The notes beneath the pieces are model-generated. The model had not been told where the DNA came from and ran no database searches. It worked only from the letters and a program-made list of their open reading frames with translations. 48,122 bases of DNA from positions 1 through 48,122 of the forward strand of contig JAACJK010000185.1 in assembly GCA_013368325.1 (NCBI GenBank). The letters are read 5' to 3'. Positions within the stretch are counted from its first letter, which is position 1. Every line of letters starts with the position of its first letter. Of the stretch, positions 44,122-48,122 are shown in pieces. The position numbers were made by a program, and so were the translations under genes. The stretch comes from Ephemerocybe angulata. Taxonomy: Eukaryota > Basidiomycota > Agaricomycetes > Agaricales > Psathyrellaceae.

Positions 44122-47100
44122 GACGATCAGAAGAAATGGATGCTCATGTACCATGACAAGAGGTTCCAGACGGAAACCCGCTTCATTATCGTCGCGTTCA
44201 ACGATGAGCAGATTAAGGAAAGTAAAAACGGTAGTATTGTCTTAACTAGGCGCAGTAACTTCGCGTCCATCGCTTCAAGAGTACACAAGATTAACCCGGT
44301 AGTCATCAAGGACATCGCTACGAGACTGCAAGAAGGCGAGCGGGTCATCCCAGAGACGGAAGAGGAGAAGCTATGCTTTTCTATAATGGACCAGATAGAT
44401 CACGTTGGGAGTAGCGTCCACGGTTCTCTCGCTGGGAAGAAGAATATGAGAAGCGAGGTTTGGTCACTCATTGCGAACAGAGGTGCACCATCGTGGTTCA
44501 TCACATTGTCACCTGCAGATAATAAGCACCCCATATGTATATATTGGGCGGATAAAAAAGTAGAATTTAACCCTGAGCTGAGAGAGTACATGGAGAGAGC
44601 CCGACTCGTCGCCCAAAACCCCGTGGCCGGGGCGCGCTTCTTCCACTTCATGGTCCTTCTGCTCATTAAGCATCTTCTCAGATGGGGAGACCCGGAAGGT
44701 AGAGCCGGTATATTCGGTCATACAGCAGCCTATTACGGCACTGTAGAGCAGCAGGGGCGCATGACCTTACATTTGCATATGCTGGTATGGATAGTCTGTG
44801 CTCTGAGTCCTCAACAGGTAAGGGATCGGTTGATGGCTAAGGATAGCGAGTTCGTGAGCGAGCTCATATCCTATCTCGAAGGAAGCCACACTGGCGACTT
44901 CTTCACCGGATCTTTGGAGGATATGAGCGCCAAGTTCTCTACTAAGCGCCAGCCTGCCCCTAAGTCGGATGTCAATGTTGAGGTCGCACCTGACGCGGAT
45001 GACTCAGAGGAGATCGATCTTCTCGTCGAGCCGTTAATCGACGACTCTAAGTATCCGAGTGGACATGACGCACCTGTCATCGAAGACCCAATCCAGAAGC
45101 TCCCTGTCCCTCCTCCGCTTACGACTTGTCCTGCAGTGGCCGACTCCTGCACCTGTGAGGAATGTTCGGAGGTCGACAAATGGTTGGACCATTACCGGGA
45201 GACCGTGGACCATATACTGTACCGATCCAACGTGCATTCCTGCTTCGTTAAGCGAAACGTGAAGGTCATGGGGGTCGACAAGCAGCTCATCGTTGGGAAA
45301 GGCTGTCTGAATAAGGAGAAAGTGTGCACCGCGAGGTTTCCCAGGAAGATCTCCAAGGTCACCGTCGTAGACAAAGAGGGACATATTCACCTCATGAAGA
45401 ATGAGCCCAACATCAACACTGTCAACGATGTCATGGTGTACTGTTTCGGATGTAACACCGACTGTTCTTCGCTGTCCTCAGGTACAGCTGTTAAAGCGAC
45501 CGCTGGGTATATTGCAGACTATATCTGTAAGATGGGTCTGAAGACCTACCAAATATTTTCCTCCATATACGATGTCTTCGAACGAAATCCAGACGTGTGG
45601 GTAGAAAGTAAATCCGAGAACGATGCAGCCCGGCAACTTATAATGAAAATGGCAAATTCTCTGACATCGAAAATCGAGATAGGCGGTCCTATGGCCGCTA
45701 TGTATCTGCTTGGTCACCCGGATCATTACTCCAGTCACTCCTTCGAGAAGTTATACTGGCGAACTTACGTGGTGTATGTACAGAACGAGTGGGCCGCCGC
45801 AGAGGAAGCCTCCAGAGCGGAAAATCCTCGCTCCAACGACGGCGCCGTGGACAACTCCTTCCCCGTTCCGGTGGGAGACGACATTGACCATGAAATGGAA
45901 GACGTTGAGCCCTGCTTCGACGACGGCGGCGACGAGGACGAAGAGGACTCTGTGGCGATCAAACGGACCTACGGAAGGATTTTGAGTCGGTCAAGTGTCG
46001 ACGACTACATGATGAGACCCGAAGAGCTTACCGCGGTATGTTTGTATGACTGGATCCAGTGTAGCGTCCGTAAGTCAGTGGTGGGTGTTAAAAATCCGTC
46101 GAAGACGCTCTTATGCTATCAGAGAGGGCATCCTCTATTCAAGTCCCATCGCATTGCTTACGATGTCCGAAGGATGCAGACTGTCGTCCCCAACTTCCTC
46201 GGGGCTTATCTACCGAGACCCGATGGAGACGATCGCGAGTACTATTGTTGCACTATACTCACTCTCTTCGTACCCTGGAGGTCTCCGCTCGATTTGAAGT
46301 CGTCATGCGAAAGTTGGGATGCAGCGTTCGATAGGTATTCGTTTTCAGATAGGCACCTTCAGATAATCAGCAACATGAACATCCGACATGAATGCTACGA
46401 TGCTCGTGATGACTACCACGCACAGCTGAAGCTCCAGGTCGCCGCTCAGTACGATAAGGATGCTGATTTAGATACTGAGGACGAAGAGGAGGAGTGTCCT
46501 GATGACGCCGACGTGGCAGACGTCCTCGATGCGGTTCTGTTGGAGGAGAGCGGTATTGGTGTGTGGTCCCAGAAAAAGTTAGATCAAATGAAAGAGGTAG
46601 AGGCTGTCATGCAGTCAGCCGGGTGGACGGTCGACAGCGTGTCCTCCCAGACCCGCTCGACAGAGGATTCCTTCGCGCCAGACCGCATGATGGGACCGAA
46701 TAAGTGGAAATCTGTGGTTTCAGCGGCGCGAAAAGAGGTGTTAGATTCGAGGTTGGTGAATGCGAAAGGGCACATACTGGCTCACGACGACGATGTGGGT
46801 TCGAAGGACCCTGCGTACGATGGCGTCAAGGTCGTAAACGATGCTCGTGTTTTGCCCGGCGCCTATTTCTTGTCGGAGTTCGAACTCGCGGACGCTGACG
46901 TGCAGGCACAACTAACAGAAGCAGTCACCAAGTACTCGCTCAATGAGGAACAGCGGAGAGCGTTCTCAATCGTTGCAAGACACTCTATATCTGTGTCCCC
47001 CGCCCCATTGTTGATGTACATAGGTGGAATGGGGGGGACGGGCAAGACGCGGGTGATAGACTCCCTCAGGTACTGGTTCACCATCCGATCTGAGGCGAAC

Positions 47101-48122
47101 CGTATGGCTGTGACAGCCCCAACCGGTGCCGCGGCATCCGTCGTTCGCGGCTCTACCTATCACTCGTATCTGGGTGTCGCTACAGGCGACCGACGTGCAT
47201 ATGCTCCTCGCGGGGGTCGAGCTCTTGACGAAGCTCGCCTCCGAATGAGAGGCGTCGACTACATTTTCATGGACGAAATTTCTATGGTGTCCTGCCAGGA
47301 CCTCTATCTTATAGATAAACGCCTAAAAGATGTCACAACCCTAGAAGACATGCCTTTTGGCGGCCTCAGCATCATCGTAGCTGGAGACTTCGCACAACTC
47401 CCTCCCGCTAGAGGTCTATCGCTTTACAGCGGAGAAGTATCGAAGGTACAGCGACCTAGGCAGAGTCAGACAGACCAGGAAAACACGCTGGGTCTCTTGT
47501 TGTGGAATCTATTTGTCACGGTCGTCGTGCTCCGCCAGAACATGAGGCAGACGAACACTTCAGATGCAGCTGAGGACTCACTGCGAACCTGTTTAGAGCA
47601 CATGCGATATAAAGACTGTACCGAAGCGGATTTAGAGTTCCTTCGGTCTCGAATCCCGAGCAATAACCCTGCTCTCAATCTCGGTGATCCCATGTGGTGC
47701 GATGTTTCAGTAATCACCGCCTGGAATACGCATAAAGATCAAATCAACGCTATGAATGCCATTCGATTTGCACGCGAGAATAACCGCCCGCTGCACATGT
47801 TCTACTCTGTAGATAGGCAGGGAAGAGGAAAGGGGCGGGTTAGGCAGAAGCCCGCGAGAGACACTAACGAACCAAAGATAAGACTTACTCCGGCGGTGCA
47901 AGAGGCCTTGTGGAGATCCCCTCCCTATACCAGCGAACACATACCCGCATGTCTACCATTATGTATTGGTATGCCTGTTATGATCCGTAATAATGACGCG
48001 ACGGAGCTTGGTATTACCAAGGGGCAGGAAGCGGTGGTCAAAGGTTGGACTAGCCAGGAGATCCCAGGTTTTCCCGGCCGCTTCGCCCTCGAAGTACTGT
48101 TTGTTAAACTAGTTAATCCGAA
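44122..48122 (+). CDS. Helitron Rep-helicase, open for 1,333 codons and cut by window end
   Basis: One uninterrupted plus frame to the last base. It starts DQKKWMLMYHDKRFQTE, then WFITLSPADNKHP (44494-44532) and the HUH nuclease motif GRMTLHLHML (two His, ~44755-44784), with the Tyr-bearing YIADYICKMGLKTY near 45509-45549. It continues with an acidic linker. The helicase has Walker A GGMGGTGKT (47023-47049), motif Ia TAPTGAAAS, Walker B MDEIS (47269-47283), GDFAQLPP and LRQNMRQ. Rep nicks and rejoins single-stranded ends and the 5'-3' helicase unwinds for rolling-circle transposition. The C-terminus (LGITKGQEAVVKGW) is the late helicase region, so little is missing. No start codon in this frame; it is the 3' part of the protein above. 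Confidence 0.92.

Larger units (their letters stand above)
42140..48122 (+). mobile_element. Helitron (rolling-circle transposon), continues past window end
   Basis: The coding order N-terminal Cys-rich region, DUF6570, Rep/HUH endonuclease and Pif1-type SF1 helicase is the standard architecture of autonomous fungal Helitrons. The 3' CTRR terminus and hairpin lie beyond the window. The left boundary is not resolved and may lie upstream of 34.9 kb if the two neighbouring genes are cargo. Confidence 0.88.

Noticed and set aside
44127..46775. Short ORFs on both strands within the Rep-helicase
   Set aside because: The continuous plus frame from 44122 carries all Rep and helicase motifs and explains the region.

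Overview
The window reads as nuclear DNA of a filamentous basidiomycete, most likely an Agaricomycete. Coding regions are cut by 50-65 nt introns with GTGAGT/GTACGT donors, CTGAC/CTCAC branch sites and YAG acceptors. It carries a DUF6534-type membrane protein, small secreted proteins, and a Helitron of the DUF6570 + Rep + Pif1 type common in mushroom genomes. No rRNA, tRNA, CRISPR array or prokaryotic operon was recognised.

Region 1 (1-21.4 kb) is a tandem array of a 9.4-kb unit: a nearly complete copy 1 (1-9399), copy 2 (9400-18818), and a copy 3 that runs from 18819 and stops at the start codon of its SDH2 gene (21364). Each unit holds a 5'-truncated fragment of an unrecognised helical-protein gene, SDH2 (succinate dehydrogenase iron-sulfur subunit, minus strand), an intron-rich minus-strand unit built of ~350-bp modules, a cluster of ACGCGT motifs and a degenerate short tandem repeat. 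Copies 1 and 2 have the same length and sequence over copy 1's last 4.3 kb, but the first 5.1 kb of copy 1 has about 20 small net deletions, several of which break SDH2. That pattern suggests poorly polished sequence near a contig end. Copy 3's SDH2 is intact but has a different intron and upstream region, so the array seems to end in an older, diverged SDH2 locus.

Region 2 (21.4-27 kb) holds an inverted ~1.07-kb repeat of the unit fragment, attached to the complete parent gene (minus strand, 284 aa), then a small unrecognised ORF and a DUF6534-like membrane-protein gene.

Region 3 (27-32 kb) is a local family of four short secreted-protein genes (98-104 aa, minus strand) with a W-x-C-x-x-C motif, interspersed with duplicated downstream tracts and one 3' fragment. 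A second, truncated paralogue of the helical family lies at 33.1-33.5 kb.

Region 4 (34.9-48.1 kb) has a divergent pair: a minus-strand 423-aa protein with an OB-fold-like segment and an acidic tail, and a plus-strand ~1,300-aa Ser/Pro-rich protein with a conserved C-terminal domain. They lie directly upstream of the Helitron (42.1 kb to beyond the window end), whose coding region has four apparent frameshifts followed by a 4-kb open Rep-helicase frame. The two upstream genes may be Helitron cargo or accessory genes; that is inference.
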